From: Leucosporidium creatinivorum
Taxonomy: Eukaryota > Basidiomycota > Microbotryomycetes > Leucosporidiales > Leucosporidiaceae
Direction: 5' to 3'
NCBI GenBank assembly: GCA_001600635.1
Contig: BCKL01000012.1
Span: forward strand, 1-64,000
Length of the DNA: 64,000 nucleotides
The notes under the pieces: model-generated
Database searches by the model: none
The model's input: only the letters and a program-made list of their open reading frames with translations
Told to the model about the DNA's origin: nothing
In this document: positions 1 through 11,868 of the stretch, piece by piece
Layout: the number at the start of each line of letters is the position of its first letter
Position numbering within the stretch: the first letter of the stretch is position 1
Made by a program: the position numbers and the translations under genes

Positions 1-725
1 CCATCGCCTAAACGGTTCGTTGCTCCCATCCTCTGCTCCGAGTCCGCTTCCCCCTTTGCCCTCGCCCCAATCCGCTCAGCTAGCTCACCACCCTGCACCT
101 CCTCCCACAGAGTCGACTGGTCAAGAGANAGCAGCTCCTCCCACCTTTGCCTCACCATATCTTTATCCCCTCTGTCTCTACTCCGCGCCGTCCCAGCGTA
201 GCATNCCCCCTCCCCGCCGAACATGTTGTGCCCTTGGTCCTTGCCGAGCCTTGCTGTAAAGGAGCTAGGATGACCAAGATTCGCGGAAGGGNCTCGAGAA
301 TGCGAGCTCGAACGGTTTCCAAGTGTGTAGCGGCGCCGAGTGCAAGTCCCTCCGAGCCGACCAGAATCGCTCGGCTAGCTCGTCAAGGCTCGGAGTCTCT
401 CGGTTGCCCCCTCAGACCTCCCCACTNCATTATNNGCTGTAGCTCTGGTAGCGTACAGACCCCCCTNGTACTCACGCGACCTGTGCGAAAGCCGAGCGCT
501 GACGGCGCCGAACGTCGGACTCGGCACAAGGGAGACGTCCCGGCTAACCCTCCGCTAAGCTCGGCCGCGCGACAGCAAATAGGTGACATCCTTTTGGGCT
601 CCTAGATCCCATCCCCAGTCTGTGCCGTTTCGGTCACCCCTGCTTCTTCTGGCCTCAGCGCAGGCGACCAGCTTTGTCGACGGCTCGCTTCGATCTCCTT
701 CTCCCCTTTCTCTTCTCATCGTTTG
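1..725. other. upstream region of the PAK kinase gene, no gene recognised
   Basis: No reading frame here looks like a protein; the frames that stay open are broken by several N bases (near 129, 205, 292, 427, 434-435 and 467). The last part, from about 690, is pyrimidine-rich, as expected of a fungal leader just before the start codon at 726. A CTGTAGCTCTGGTAG stretch near 438 resembles the CTGTAG elements seen before other start codons in the window. The rest shows nothing recognisable. Confidence 0.5.
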
Positions 726-3388
726 ATGGCCTACACTTCTCAGAGCAGCTCGCCCTCCTGGCTGTCAAGTGGTCAGGATGCCCAACAACCCTCGCTCACT
801 CCCAGTCGCCCAGCGCCTCCCGTGCCCGGACAACACCACTCGAGCAGCGCCTCATCGCCTTCGCTCCCAACAGCGTCCTCTGGTTCGGGCTTCTCTTCCC
901 CTCAGCCTTCGTTCGACCCTTCACCATCCCCAGCAGCCTCCGGGTCCGCCTACAACCTCGCTGGAACGGGAGCAGGCAGCGCTCAGACCATCGTCAAGCG
1001 TGGCTGGGTCTCTGTAAAGGAGGACGGCCTTCGCGCTTGGATCTGGAGCAAGCGATGGTTGATCTTGCGAGAGCAGACTCTATCCTTCTACAAGAATGAG
1101 GTGCGTGGCCTCTCCTGCAGCCTTCGCCGGCAGGGCGAGCGCGCGCTGACCCCCTCCGCGTCTTGCAGGCCAGCACTACGACCAGCTCTCAGATCATCCA
1201 GCTGCGGGACCTCACCTCGGTCACTCGTGAGGATCTCAAACCCTACTGCATCGCCCTCGTCACCCCCGCCCGCACCTTCTACCTCGCGCTCAAATCGGAC
1301 GAGGAGCTCTACTCGTGGATGGACGACGTCTACTCGCGCTCGCCGCTTATGGGCGTATCCAGCCCTACCAACTTTGTCCACCAAGTCCACGTCGGATTCG
1401 ACCCCATCAGCGGCGCTTTTACCGGATTGCCGGAGCAGTGGACTCGCCTCCTCACGAGCAGCGCCATCACCAAGGAGGACTACGCCAAGAATCCTCAAGC
1501 CGTGCTCGACGTGCTCGAGTTCTACACCGATATCCAGAAGCGCGAACGCGATGAGTTCGGGATGGGATCGACGGGTATGGGCATGACGGATGTCGGAGGG
1601 GCGCTCGAGGGGCGCTCGGCGAGCAGCGCGACGCCGGCTCGCTTCGGCGCCGGGACTGGATTCGCAGGACAACGCAGCGACAGCTTGGGATCCTCCTCGG
1701 CTTCCACCTCTTACTCAGGGTCGAGCCAGCTCCCCCAGTCATTCTCCTCGCCTTCGCTTCCTTCCTCTCGCCCGGCGCCGCCTCCACCAGTCAACTATCG
1801 CCCAGCACCAGGCCCTCCTCCTCGCGACCCTCGCCACGATTCTCCCGAGCTGAACATCCGCGCTGCTCCTCCACCCCCCTCCTCGACAAGCGGTGCCGGA
1901 CGAGCAGCGCCGTCTCGACCCAACCTCGTTCCCGGTCGACCAGCTCCCTCCATCCCTTCGCCGTCGTCTCTCTCGTCGAAGGAAGCCTCGATCGGCGCCA
2001 GGCTTCCCTCGAGTGGCCTGAAGCCATTACTCACTAGCTCCGCCGCTCGCACGCATACGCAAGACTCTTCGACTGCGGCCTCATCCTCCTCCAGCCGCCA
2101 ACCCTCGCCCTCGTCACGAAGCAAGGATCCGACCGTTCCTACTGGCACAAAACCTCTGCAACTCGGCAAGGCGGCGGATCCTTCTCGTCCTCCTCCATCC
2201 ACCAACGCCGCCTCCGGCAGCCAGGCCTCCACGGGAGGCGTACCCCTCGCAGCAAAGCCTGTGCAGGCGCTCAAGAAGGCCGAGAAGGCCGAAGGCGACC
2301 GCCGCATCTCCAGCATGTCGGAGGCGCAGATCATGGCCAAGCTGCGCTCCGTCTGCTCCCCCCAAGACCCCAACACGCTCTACTCGAAGATCAAGAAGGT
2401 CGGTCAAGGCGCCTCGGGCTCGGTCTACGTCGCCAAGGTCCTGGCGAGCGGCGCCAAAGTCGCCATCAAACAGATGGATCTCAGTCACCAACCCCGGAAG
2501 GAGCTCATCGTCAACGAGATCCTCGTCATGAAGGAGAGCCAGCATCCCAACATCGTCAACTACCTCGACTCGTTCCTCGTCAAGGGCGCCGAGTTATGGG
2601 TGGTGATGGAGTTCATGGAAGGCGGCGCGTTGACGGACGTAATCGACAGCAACTCGCTCGAGGAGGATCAGATTTCCAGCATTTCCAACGAGGTGAGGCA
2701 GGGCCGGCTCGCTTCTGTGTCTCGCCGTCGCTGACCGTGCTTCTGCTCAACAGACGTGCAAGGGACTGCAGCATCTCCATGCGCAGAGCATCATCCACCG
2801 CGACATCAAGAGCGACAACGTGCTGCTCGACTCGCAAGGTCACGTCAAGATCAGTAAGGCTCGCTCGGCTCTCTCTTCTCGTGATTCACTCGCTAACATG
2901 CTCCCGGTGTTTGCTCGCAGCCGACTTTGGCTTCTGCGCCAAGCTCACCGATCAAAAGTCGAAACGCGCGACCATGGTCGGCACGCCCTACTGGATGGCG
3001 CCCGAGGTCGTCAAGCAGAAGGAGTACGGCGCCAAGGTCGACATTTGGTCGCTCGGCATCATGGCCATCGAGATGATTGAGAATGAGCCGCCCTACCTCG
3101 ACGAGGAGCCGCTCAAGGCTCTCTACCTCATCGCGACGAACGGCACGCCCACCCTCAAGAAGCCCGAGCGGCTCAGCAAAGAACTCAAGAACTTCCTCGC
3201 CGTCTGCCTGTGCGTCGACGTCAAATCCCGCGCCACCGCCGACGAGCTACTGCAGGTGAGCTGCTGCACGGCCTACTCTCCTTTGCGCCTCGCCGACCCT
3301 TCTTCCCCTGCAGCACGAGTTCCTCAAGAAGGCCTGCCCTCTCTCGGGTCTCGCCCCTCTTCTTCGTTTCCGTACATCTCAACGCTAG
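726..3388 (+). CDS. CLA4: p21-activated protein kinase, Cla4-type (PH, CRIB and kinase domains)
   Basis: Serine/threonine kinase of the PAK family, acting downstream of Cdc42/Rac in polarity, budding and septins. Exons 726-1100, 1169-2692, 2754-2853, 2921-3255 and 3314-3388 join in frame to 802 residues. An N-terminal Ser/Pro-rich stretch leads into a PH domain beginning [13 protein letters not shown] and interrupted by intron 1. Next comes a CRIB motif ([15 protein letters not shown]), then about 230 residues of Pro/Ser-rich linker, and the C-terminal kinase: glycine loop [14 protein letters not shown] lysine, catalytic [12 protein letters not shown], and activation segment [12 protein letters not shown] domain before CRIB separates Cla4-type from Ste20-type PAKs. 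All introns are 57-68 nt with GT..AG ends. The start is the first in-frame ATG giving the PH domain. It converges with the importin gene downstream. Confidence 0.93.
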
Positions 3389-3801
3389 GCTAGCGTTCTT
3401 TGCAACTTTGTTCCTTTCCGTCGCCCTCGTTGCTCGGTACACGTCGTGCCGCCGTCGACTCCGAAGGAGAGGTGACCTCTCTCGCGTCGCGCTCGCGATT
3501 CGCAAAGCCTCGACGGTCGAGTGCTTGGAATTGAGATCGAGTGCAAGAAGGGTGTAAAGAATGGGGAGAGAGCGCGGGAGGCAGGGTATTCGGGATGAGC
3601 GGCTGAGAAAGAGCTACAGGGGTGGGCGATGATGGCGCTTGGAAACGAGATCGCTGGTCTAGATGAGGATCCTTTGGATCAAGAGAGACGGGGAGGAAAG
3701 GTATGCTAAAAGAAATGGGATAAAACGAAGGCTCGCTACGAGGAGTGGCCGGGAAAAAAACGAAGGAAGGCGAATGAAGCGGAGAAGCTGGAAGAGGACT
3801 T
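3389..3801. other. convergent intergenic region between kinase and importin genes
   Basis: This stretch separates two facing stop codons, so it should hold both 3' untranslated regions and their polyadenylation signals. It becomes more A-rich from about 3640 to 3790, in contrast to the GC-rich coding DNA. No coding potential was seen. Confidence 0.5.
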
Positions 3802-6800
3802 CTACTGAGTAGCGCGACGGACCATCTGCGAAGGGAAGGGCAGCCGAGTCAGGTCAGCGGCGGCTCTTGATCTTCTCCGCCGTTTCGCCGTCGAGCAACT
3901 CACCTCCTTGGCCCACTTGGCGACCTTCTTCGTCTCGGGGCCGCCGAGCTTGGTGCGCCCCGCCTTGAGCATCTCGCCGACCCAGGGCGTGCTGAGCGCC
4001 TCCTTGAGCTGACCATTGGGGAACGCCTCGGCGAGATCACCCAGCAGGCCAATGGCGGTGCGGAGGATGGGCTCCGTACGATCTTGATCGGTCAGGGTGA
4101 GGTGCAGGAAGGTGAAGATGGAGTTGATGTAGGGGAGGAGGATCTCGGTCTTGCCGCCCGTTTTGAGCCCGCCGATGATGCCGGTGTAAGCCTCGAGGAT
4201 GCCCTCGCGCAGAACGTTGATGTAATCGACGAGATCGAAGTTGCTCTGTGGGCAAGGGAAAAGAACGCCGAAAGTCAGTCTCGGGGCTCGGCGAACCTTC
4301 GCGCGCCTTGCTACGCACCGGATCCGCTCGCATCGCGCCCGCCTGCTGCAGCACTCCGATGGTCGTCTCGAGGAAAGGCTCGAATCCGGGGCCCACGGCG
4401 AGGGCGACATCTCCGAAGCAGCTGAGGATGGGAGGCTTGACGCTGCGGTGCAAGACGGTGCTCTGGAGGTCGGCGAGGAGCACCTCCATGAACCCCTGGC
4501 AATACGGCAGGCTCGCCTCGCCGAGCGCTCGGCAGATGTCTCCGATGAGACCAACGGCGATGGAGCACAATTGGTACTCCTCGTGCGAGTTGAGCGCGTT
4601 GATGAGGAAGGGGAGGAACGCCTGGAGGTAGGGATGGAAGTCCTGCTCGAGCGCGGCGGTGACGGCGCCCACCGTGAGGAAGGCGTCTTCGAGGATGGGC
4701 GATTGCTTGCCCGCCGACTGGATGAGCTGGAGCAAAAGCGTCATGATGCGGTCCGACAAAGGTTGAATCTCGCGGCCGAGGCGACGCGTAACGGCCTGTA
4801 AGCGAGCGGGAAGCGTCGTTCACAAATCAGCGATCATCCTGACGTGTGGACGAATAGACACGAGAGACTGACGGTGAGGACGCCACAGATGTTGACCTGC
4901 AGCTCGTTGTAGTTGTTGCGATCATCAGAGCCGACCAGCTGGCTCTGTAGGTCACGACAAGAGGTTAGCTCGGCTGCTGGCTGCTAGCTCTCGGCGGGGT
5001 CGAGAAGAGTGCGAGTGCAAGCTCGAGAGCCTCACCTGAAGTCCGAGAAGTGCCTCCGATCGGTCAAGCACGGCGATGACCAACTTGGAGATGCTGGGCA
5101 GGCAGTCGGCGGAAGCGTGGGTCGTCAACGTCGATAGGGCTTCGTACGCAGAGGTGCGCGAGTTGGCTTCGTTGGTAGGCCTGCGAAGACGGAGGATGGA
5201 TGAGTTCGAGGGGCGCGGGAGAAAGGGCGATCGAAAGCGCCGAACGACTCACCTTTCGGCCAAGCGAAGCAACGCAGAGACGATGCCGTCGTAGTAGGGG
5301 CTCAGAGGCGTGCTGTCGGCTTCGAAATCGCCTAGCTGCTCCGCGAGGTTCATGATGCTCCAGCAGCAGTTGCTGACGATCCTAGGTGACTCGTCGAGGC
5401 CGCCGACGAGCGCCGTGACGAGAGGGGGGAGGTGAATGTCGAGCTTGATCGTCTTGACGAGCACGTCCGAGATGCGACCGAGGGTCCAGGCAGTGGTATC
5501 GCGGACGTGCAGGGAGGGGTCGCGCATCATCTCGATGAGAGTCGGCAGCGCCTGCGCTACGAGGGGAGCGAGAATCTTCTCCTCGGGGCCATCGAGGATG
5601 GAGCCAAAAGCCATGACGGCGGCCTCGCGGTTCCTCCACTCCGGGTTCTTGATGTTGCCCTCGACGAAGGAGATGATGGGGGTGACGATACCGTCGCCGA
5701 CGCACTGAGCGAGGAGCGCCAGGCAGGTTCCGGCGGCCATCGAGACGTTCCATTCATCGTCGGTCGCATCCTCCTCCTGCTTGGTGAGGAGTTGCAGGAG
5801 CACGGGAAGGACCTCGGGGAGCGCGACGCGGGCGAAGTGCGACGACTCGCGCTCGGGCGCCTCGCTGAACTCGGCAGCCTCCTCCGCTTCGAGCGCGAGC
5901 TCAATCTCCTCGTCGCATACGGTCGACCAGAACTCGACGGCCTGGAGCGCCACTTGCTCGTCAGCGTGCTTCATGCCGAGGACGGTGAGCTGCGACCAGA
6001 GCGGGGAGCGATCAGCACTGCGAGCGAAAGGCGCGAGAAGGGAGCGCGAGTAGAAATGCGTACACCAAACAGGGCGCGCTCCATGTAGAACTTCATCCAG
6101 TCGTAGTAGAGGTGCATAATCTTAACGAGGCACTCGAAAGCGGCGACCTGCACATCGGAGGAGGGCGATTGCGTCGCCTCGCAAACGACTTGCATGATGT
6201 AGTTGCGTTCTCCCTGTTGCAAGGCAATCGACGAGTCAGCGTGCTGATAAGTTGCCGGCTGGCGAACGAGTGCAGACCAACGCACCTCGCGGGCAAAGTT
6301 CTCCTTGATGAACTCGAGCGAGTTGTAGAGGGCGTTGACAGCCGCAAGTTGAACGTCGACGCTGTGGACCCAGACAACATCCAAAAGTCAGCGCTGTCGA
6401 TGCAGAGATGTGGGAGACGTGCAAAAGCAACTCACCTGGGCTCCTCCTTCCTAGCGCCCTGCACGACGGCGGTGAGAATCTCGTTGGACTGGGCGGCCAG
6501 CACCTCGGGTTTCTACCAGAGCAAGACGGATGAGCGAGCGTGATTAGCGAGGAGTGTACGGTAGAACTAACGATGCTCTCGCAGATGAAGCCGATGGCCT
6601 GAAGGGTAGCCTGACGGAGGCCCGAGTTGTCGCTTCGTCCAACAAGTTCGAGAAGCTGGGGGATGAGGGTGTTCCAGAGGCCGGCGGGGAGTTCGATGGC
6701 GGCGATGGCGGCGACTACTTGACCCGATACATTGCGAGCACCCTTGTCTGTGGCAGCGAGGGTGGCGAGGGCGTCCTGCTTGAGCTGATCGCGGGTTTGC

Positions 6801-7054
6801 GAGTCGAGTGACTTCCACCTGTTGGCGTAGTCGTCCTGCCTGGCTGCTTCCCTGGCGGAGAGGGAGTTTTTGATGGCGAGACCAGCAGCGTTACGAATGT
6901 GAGAAGGGGTAGCATCGTCTGCCAATGAGCGCGAGAGGGCGGTGAGGTATTGAGCTGGGTTGGATGAGAGGAAGTGGGCCAACTGTTGAGTCGCTCCTTC
7001 TCGCTCAGTTTGATGAGGGGAGAGACTAGCAGACAAGAGCGCAGAGACGTCCAT
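3802..7054 (-). CDS. KAP95: importin subunit beta-1 (karyopherin beta)
   Basis: Nuclear import receptor that carries importin-alpha/NLS cargo through the pore and releases it on Ran-GTP binding. The N-terminus ([20 protein letters not shown]) and the adjoining [11 protein letters not shown] block are typical of importin beta, followed by HEAT repeats throughout. Exons 1-3 are 6572-7054, 6436-6512 and 6286-6361; long later exons include [12 protein letters not shown] and [19 protein letters not shown]. The last exon gives only MVRRATQ after a spliced WAKE. The gene is cut into roughly ten or more exons by 50-90 nt introns, and the protein should be about 860-870 residues, normal for the family. 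A CTACAG motif lies 4 nt before the ATG. It is divergent from LSM7, with about 230 bp between starts. Confidence 0.95.
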
Positions 7055-7286
7055 AGCGCTACAGAAGAACCGAAAGGAGGAGGAAGAGGAGGAGGAGAGG
7101 AAGAGGAAAGAAGGCGAAGGGGAGCAAGCAAGCAAAGGAAAGGGAAAGAGCCTATGAGACGAGAGACGCGATTATTCTTCGACTAACCAATTCAAGGGCT
7201 AGTTTCTTACTTTAAATCGACAGCTTGCATTCCTACCTCATTCGCTCTCCAGGCTTGCTTCTCATTTTTCGACTCACCTACAGATC

Positions 7287-8062
7287 ATGAGCAGTGATAC
7301 CAGAGTAAGCTCTCTCTCTACCCATCTACAGCTTCTGTTCCCACCTCATCCCCGCCCTCTCTCGCCCTCTCTCTCTCCCGTCTCTCGTCTCGCTAACCAC
7401 CAACACGGGGCTTGCAGGGACGCGGACGTGGACGTGGAGGAGCTTCAGGTGCAGGTTCAGGTCGAGGTGGTGCAGGTGCAGGTGCAGGAGGTGGCAGGGG
7501 CGGCAGTCACTCGAGGGGAGACGACAGGCCGCGAAGGGAGGCCATCCTCGACTTGTCCAAGTACGTCGACCAGCAGATCAGGGTCAAGTTCACAGGTGGA
7601 AGAGAAGGTACATATCTCTCGCTTCTCATTCCTGCTCAAGACCGACCGCTCATCTTGCCTCTCCAGTCACCGGCACCCTCAAGGGCTTCGACCAGCTCCT
7701 CAACCTCGTCATGGACGATCTCGAGGAGGTGCTCCGAGGTACATCCACCTCGCCTTGTCCAGCCGAGCTGGAGCTGCTGTTTCCGAGCCTGCTTGCTGAC
7801 CCTCAGCCTCGCCCCCCACTTCAGACGCCGAGACGGGTCTCCCCCTTTCTCCCCCTCAAACTCGCTCCCTCGGGCTCGCTGTTCTGCGCGGCACAAGTTT
7901 GGTCGTACTCAGCCCCGTAGACGGGTAAGTCGCCCTCGTCCCCCTGCTCGTCCCCCTTTCCCTCTCCTCCCCTTCTCATTCCCCTTTGGCCCTCGCTCAC
8001 GCTTCCCCTCCCTCCTCCTCAGGTCGCAAGAAATCGCAAACCCCTTTGCTGTAGCAGAGTAG
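7287..8062 (+). CDS. LSM7: U6 snRNA-associated Sm-like protein LSm7 with RG-rich N-terminus
   Basis: Subunit of the Lsm1-7 (mRNA decay) and Lsm2-8 (U6 snRNA) rings. Exons 7287-7304, 7418-7607, 7667-7738, 7825-7924 and 8023-8062 join in frame to 139 residues. The Sm fold is clear: Sm1 ILDLSKYVDQQIRVKF with GGRE and VTGTLKGFDQLLNLV, and Sm2 LGLAVLRGTSLVVLSPVDG, ending EIANPF as in other Lsm7 proteins. Exon 1 codes only MSSDTR (18 nt). Exon 2 opens with about 40 residues of Gly/Arg/Ser/Ala repeats (GRGRGRGG and SGRGG runs) placed before the Sm domain. The start is fixed by splicing of this short exon. Its stop lies only 22 bp from the stop of the facing phosphatase gene. Confidence 0.95.
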
Positions 8063-8084
8063 ACGTCAAGAAAACAAATCGTAT

Positions 8085-9622
8085 TCACAGAAAGTATGAC
8101 TGTTGAGCGCAGCGGTCAGCCAATCGTCTTTAGTACTCCCCGCGTCGTCGCTTACTGAGGCCGCCGAGCGATCTGGCACCGTCCGCTCCTGATTCGGGAC
8201 TGCGACAACGTGTAGAGGGAAGAGCGAGGCGAGGTGTCGGACGAGGGAGGGAGAAAGAAGAGCAAACAGCCGGGTTGAGAGGGAGGGCATCGGATAGGAG
8301 GGAGGAAGGGAAGGGAGAAGCGAATGAGCCTCGCTCGCCTCAAAAGAAAGAAGAGAGAAAGACAGCTCACCAGCCTCAAAGATGCGAAAGCTATCCTTAT
8401 CGACGACGCCTCCTTCTCGTACTTGCATCACGCTCGCGACGTTGCCGCAGCGGTAGCAGTAGTTGGGAGCCGACCAGACGGTGACGAGGTTGTTGGAAGG
8501 GGCGAACATGAACTTGTAGCCTTCTTGGACGAGTTGGTGTGCTCGGGCGATGAGCGTTAAGGAGTTGACGTGGTTGAACTGGGGGTGAGGAGGGGTTAGA
8601 AGGTGGCGGAGATGAGAGGAGGGGAGAGAGAACGCCGAACTTCGTCTGTTACTCGAGAGCCGAAGAGCCAGCCTGCTCCTCGTGGCGAGACGGACCAGGT
8701 GTCGATATCATCCGGATCAGACCACATTAGATCTATGGGCGAGCGAGCGAGACAGGGTCAGCTCATCCTCCTCGCGAGCTCGGCGCTCCTCCCACTCACC
8801 GCAAAACGCTCCCTCATGGGGAATCTCCTGCGCCCTCGCAATCACCCTTATCTGATCCAACGTCCGTAATTCTGGTGATAGTCCTCCATGCACACAAAGG
8901 ATCGAACCGTCGATGATCTGCGCTCATTTCTCGAGAGTCAGCTTCTCGGCGAGGGGAGGGAGCGCCGAAGAAGGGAGACGAACAGCAGCGAGGTTGAGGT
9001 AGTCGAACACAGAGCAGCAGGCTTTCCACACGTTGGCGTTGCCGTACTTTTGTTGGCACTCGTCTGTTGGGGCTTGCATCGTTAGCGAAAGGGAGGGGAG
9101 AGCAGCTGGCGGGGCGAGAGCTCACCGTAGAAACCGTAGACTTGAGTGATTTGTCTTGACTCGTGGTTACCGCGCAGGAGGGTTACACGATCTGGGTATC
9201 TGTACGATCTCAAGTCGGTCAAGTGAGGTACAGAAGGAGAGCAGCGAGTGCCAACTCACTTGGCCTTGAGCGTCAACAAGAGCGACAGCGTCTCCAACGA
9301 GTAGTAACCCCGATCCACGAAATCGCCCTGTCCTCAAACATGCTATCAGCCACTTATCCCCTGCTCTCCTCGGCTCAGAACGCACCATAAAGACATAACT
9401 CGTCTCGGGCAAGTCGCCTCCCACTCGAAACAGCTCCAACAGATCCCACAGCTGACCATGGATGTCGCCGCATACAGTGACGGGGGAAGAGACGGGCTGG
9501 ACGTTGGATTCCTCCATGAGGATCGAACGGACGACGGAACAGAGGTGCTTCATCGCGGATTCGGGCAGGTGGTGGCATTGACGGAGTTGGTGCAGGTAGA
9601 GGTCGGGGTTGAAGTCGCGCAT
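8085..9622 (-). CDS. SIT4: PP2A-family serine/threonine phosphatase catalytic subunit, PP6/Sit4 type
   Basis: Metallophosphatase catalytic subunit, acting in cell-cycle and nutrient signalling with SAPS-type partners. Conserved motifs appear in order: [81 protein letters not shown] and [35 protein letters not shown] and KYGNANVWK fit PP6/Sit4 better than PP4 or PP2A. The final exon is just 15 nt (8085-8099), coding SYFL and the stop, which restores the C-terminal YFL tail that is methylated in this family. One intron uses a GTTCGT donor after LNLAA. The start at 9622 gives [12 protein letters not shown], the expected length. At least eight exons. Confidence 0.9.
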
Positions 9623-10299
9623 TTTGGTGGGAGAGGATGGTGAGGAGGTACAGCGAAGGGCGGAGACGAGAGACGAAGGAGACGAGATGAGGGAGGAGGG
9701 AGAGGCGCGAGAGGCGAGTGTCGTTCGTCTTAAGGTCTGAAAGGCTGGGAAGTGCTGGTGGGATGTACGAGAGCAGCAGAGTGAGCCCTAGATTAGCTGT
9801 AACCGATCTTCCTGCTCTCTCACTCTCTCAAACGCCGAGCTCACCTCCGCCGAACGAGGCCCGAGCTTCGCAACGACTCGGAGCGCCGAACCTGCTCCTT
9901 CTCCATTCGACCTCCCTTGGCCCGTCCCTCTCGTCGGCGAGAGTACCAATGCTCCGTGCTAGACGTTTCTCCCGTTCTGTATCCTCCCCTGCAGTCTGCT
10001 CTGCGGCTTGCGAACTCGAGCTCGGCGCTCGCTCTTCCACCCCAGCTCTCCCGCTCCCTCCCCCGAGTCCCCCGAGGAAATGAGCATATCTACTCGAAAA
10101 TGAAATGCACAGACCACTAGCAGAGAAAGAGCAAGGAAGGCTACCAACAAGAGGGAATGGGTACAAGCGAAGGTGGAGGGGCAAGGGGAAGACGAGATGG
10201 GGGAGAGCGAAGCGAACAGGGAACTTTCTATAGCGATAGCGTGGCGTGGCGTGGGTTTCGTACAAACAGAATAACATACACTTCCCCAGCTCCTCAGGC
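9623..10299. other. promoter of the PP6-type phosphatase and 3' region of the next gene
   Basis: The part near 9623 should be the phosphatase promoter and 5' leader; the part near 10299 the 3' end of the membrane-protein gene. Reading frames here are not conserved-looking and run antisense to each other. Nothing else recognised. Confidence 0.45.
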
Positions 10300-11868
10300 T
10301 CATCTCTCCCGCCTCTCCTCCCGCTCCCCCTCCCGCTCCCGCTCCTCCACCGCCGCCGTGACGGGCACAGCCACCCTCTCGATCATCTCGCACTCTCCCG
10401 CCTCCTTATCCTCGTCCCTCCCTGCTCCTGCCTCTACTCCCCGCTCCTCCTCCTTCTGAGCACTTGCGCCGAGAGGATCGCCCCCATCCTCCACCTTCGT
10501 ATGACTACTACTACTCGCCGTGCCAATCGAATTCCGATCCGTCTCCGTCTCGGCCGTTTCCCTCCTACTGGACGCTGGCCTGGCGGGAGGATGGGGAGGA
10601 GAAGGGATGGGCGAAAGAGCGTCCCGAGCCCGAGCTCGAGCTCGGCGAGTGGCCAGCTCGTAGGCTTGGACTGAGGGGAGCGAGTCGTCGCCTGATTCAT
10701 GGTTGTGGGAGGAGGGGAGAGAGGAGGTTGCAGTGGGAGGTGGGTAGGCGGGTAGGGCGGTGGCGGTGGTCGTCGTCGTCGTTGTCGTTGACGCCGAGGT
10801 GGCAAGGGCCGTCGGAGGAGGGAGTGGGTTGCCATCCCTCGTCCCCGCCTCGCCGTCGACTGTATGATACCCCGGCAACCCCGTCTCGAGTACATACATC
10901 GGGAGGTCATCCGCTCCTCCTCCACCTTCTGCTGTGGATCCGCCCTGCTCCTCCTCCCCCTCAAACGCATCATCCCCATCCCTCGCACCCCTCCTTCTTC
11001 CTCCCTCTCCAATCCCCTCACCTCTCGTCGTTCGGTCCCTTCTGCTCCTCCTCTGCATGATAGAGACTCCATAAGACGGTGGAGCAGCTCGCCTATCCGG
11101 GCGAGGAGGAGGCCCGCTGATGTGGATTCGGAGGAAGGGGATGTGCAGGCCTTTGAGGGGGATGAAGTAGGCGCGGAGAGTCGGGGGGTAGTGCCGTTTG
11201 ATGAAGAAGTAGCTGTTGGAGAGAGAGAGAGGGGGAGAGAGGCGTCAGTAGGAGAGGGAAGGAGAAGGGCAAGGGAAGGGAGGGAAACGAAGCGCACCGA
11301 GCGAGCAGGAGGGAGAGGAGAACCCCGATGGCGATGGCGGCGGCGACGTAGATTAGCATCGAGGAGGGGATGCCGGCGCCCTGTTTTCGTAGTTGAGTCG
11401 TCGTTCGAGGTGAAGAGGAAGGGAGAAGGAAGGAGTCAGCTTCGACCTTCCTTGAGAGCTTCCCGGCCGCGCCGAGCTGCAACTCCCCCTTCTATCGCCG
11501 AGCTTCCACAGGGAGCAAGCGAGATCAAGCACAGACTAGGGACGACTCACGAAAAAGTTGTTATACACGGGACTATCCACCGCGCTTTGACTAGCACTAG
11601 CCGCACTTTGCGAACTGGCGGCGATGGCCGAGGAAGCCTGGTCGACTGGGTCTGTTCGGGTCAAGGCTGTGGCGTCGGAGGGCACTTGGACGTTGTTCCG
11701 CTTGTTGAGTGGTGGTGCGAAGGGCGTTGGATAGGCCTGGCGAGCGATGAGGGCAGGGAGGGGGAGAGTTTGCGCTGGCTGGGGGAGCGGCAGCGGGGAG
11801 GTGAGGGATAGAGGGAGGGAGGAGAGAGTGAACAAGAGGAGGGTGGGAAGGAAGCTGATGAGGTGCAT
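10300..11868 (-). CDS. single-pass membrane protein of unknown function
   Basis: Not recognised. Three exons give a type I layout. The start at 11868 yields a signal peptide (MHLISFLPTLLLFTLSSLPL), then a short Ser/Ala-rich outer part (IAASSQSAASASQSAVDSP). Intron 1 follows VYNNFF. Exon 2 codes GAGIPSSM and one hydrophobic helix (IYVAAAIAIGVLLSLLLAR). Exon 3 begins with an aromatic, basic juxtamembrane block (YFFIKRHYPPTLRAYFIPLK, then GLHIPFLRIHISGPPPRPDRR), followed by about 240 low-complexity residues rich in Thr, Glu, Arg and Pro. The ordered juxtamembrane block looks the most constrained part. A frame open upstream to 12222 is less likely to be the start because it would bury the signal peptide. 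Function could be adhesion, sensing or trafficking; nothing in the sequence decides. Confidence 0.7.

Noticed and set aside
20-605. Long open frames on both strands at the window start
   Set aside because: They pass through N bases, have compositions typical of chance frames in GC-rich DNA and show no family motif.
1795-2376. 193-codon minus-strand frame antisense to the kinase linker
   Set aside because: It mirrors a low-complexity Pro/Ser-rich coding region, which often leaves the opposite strand open.
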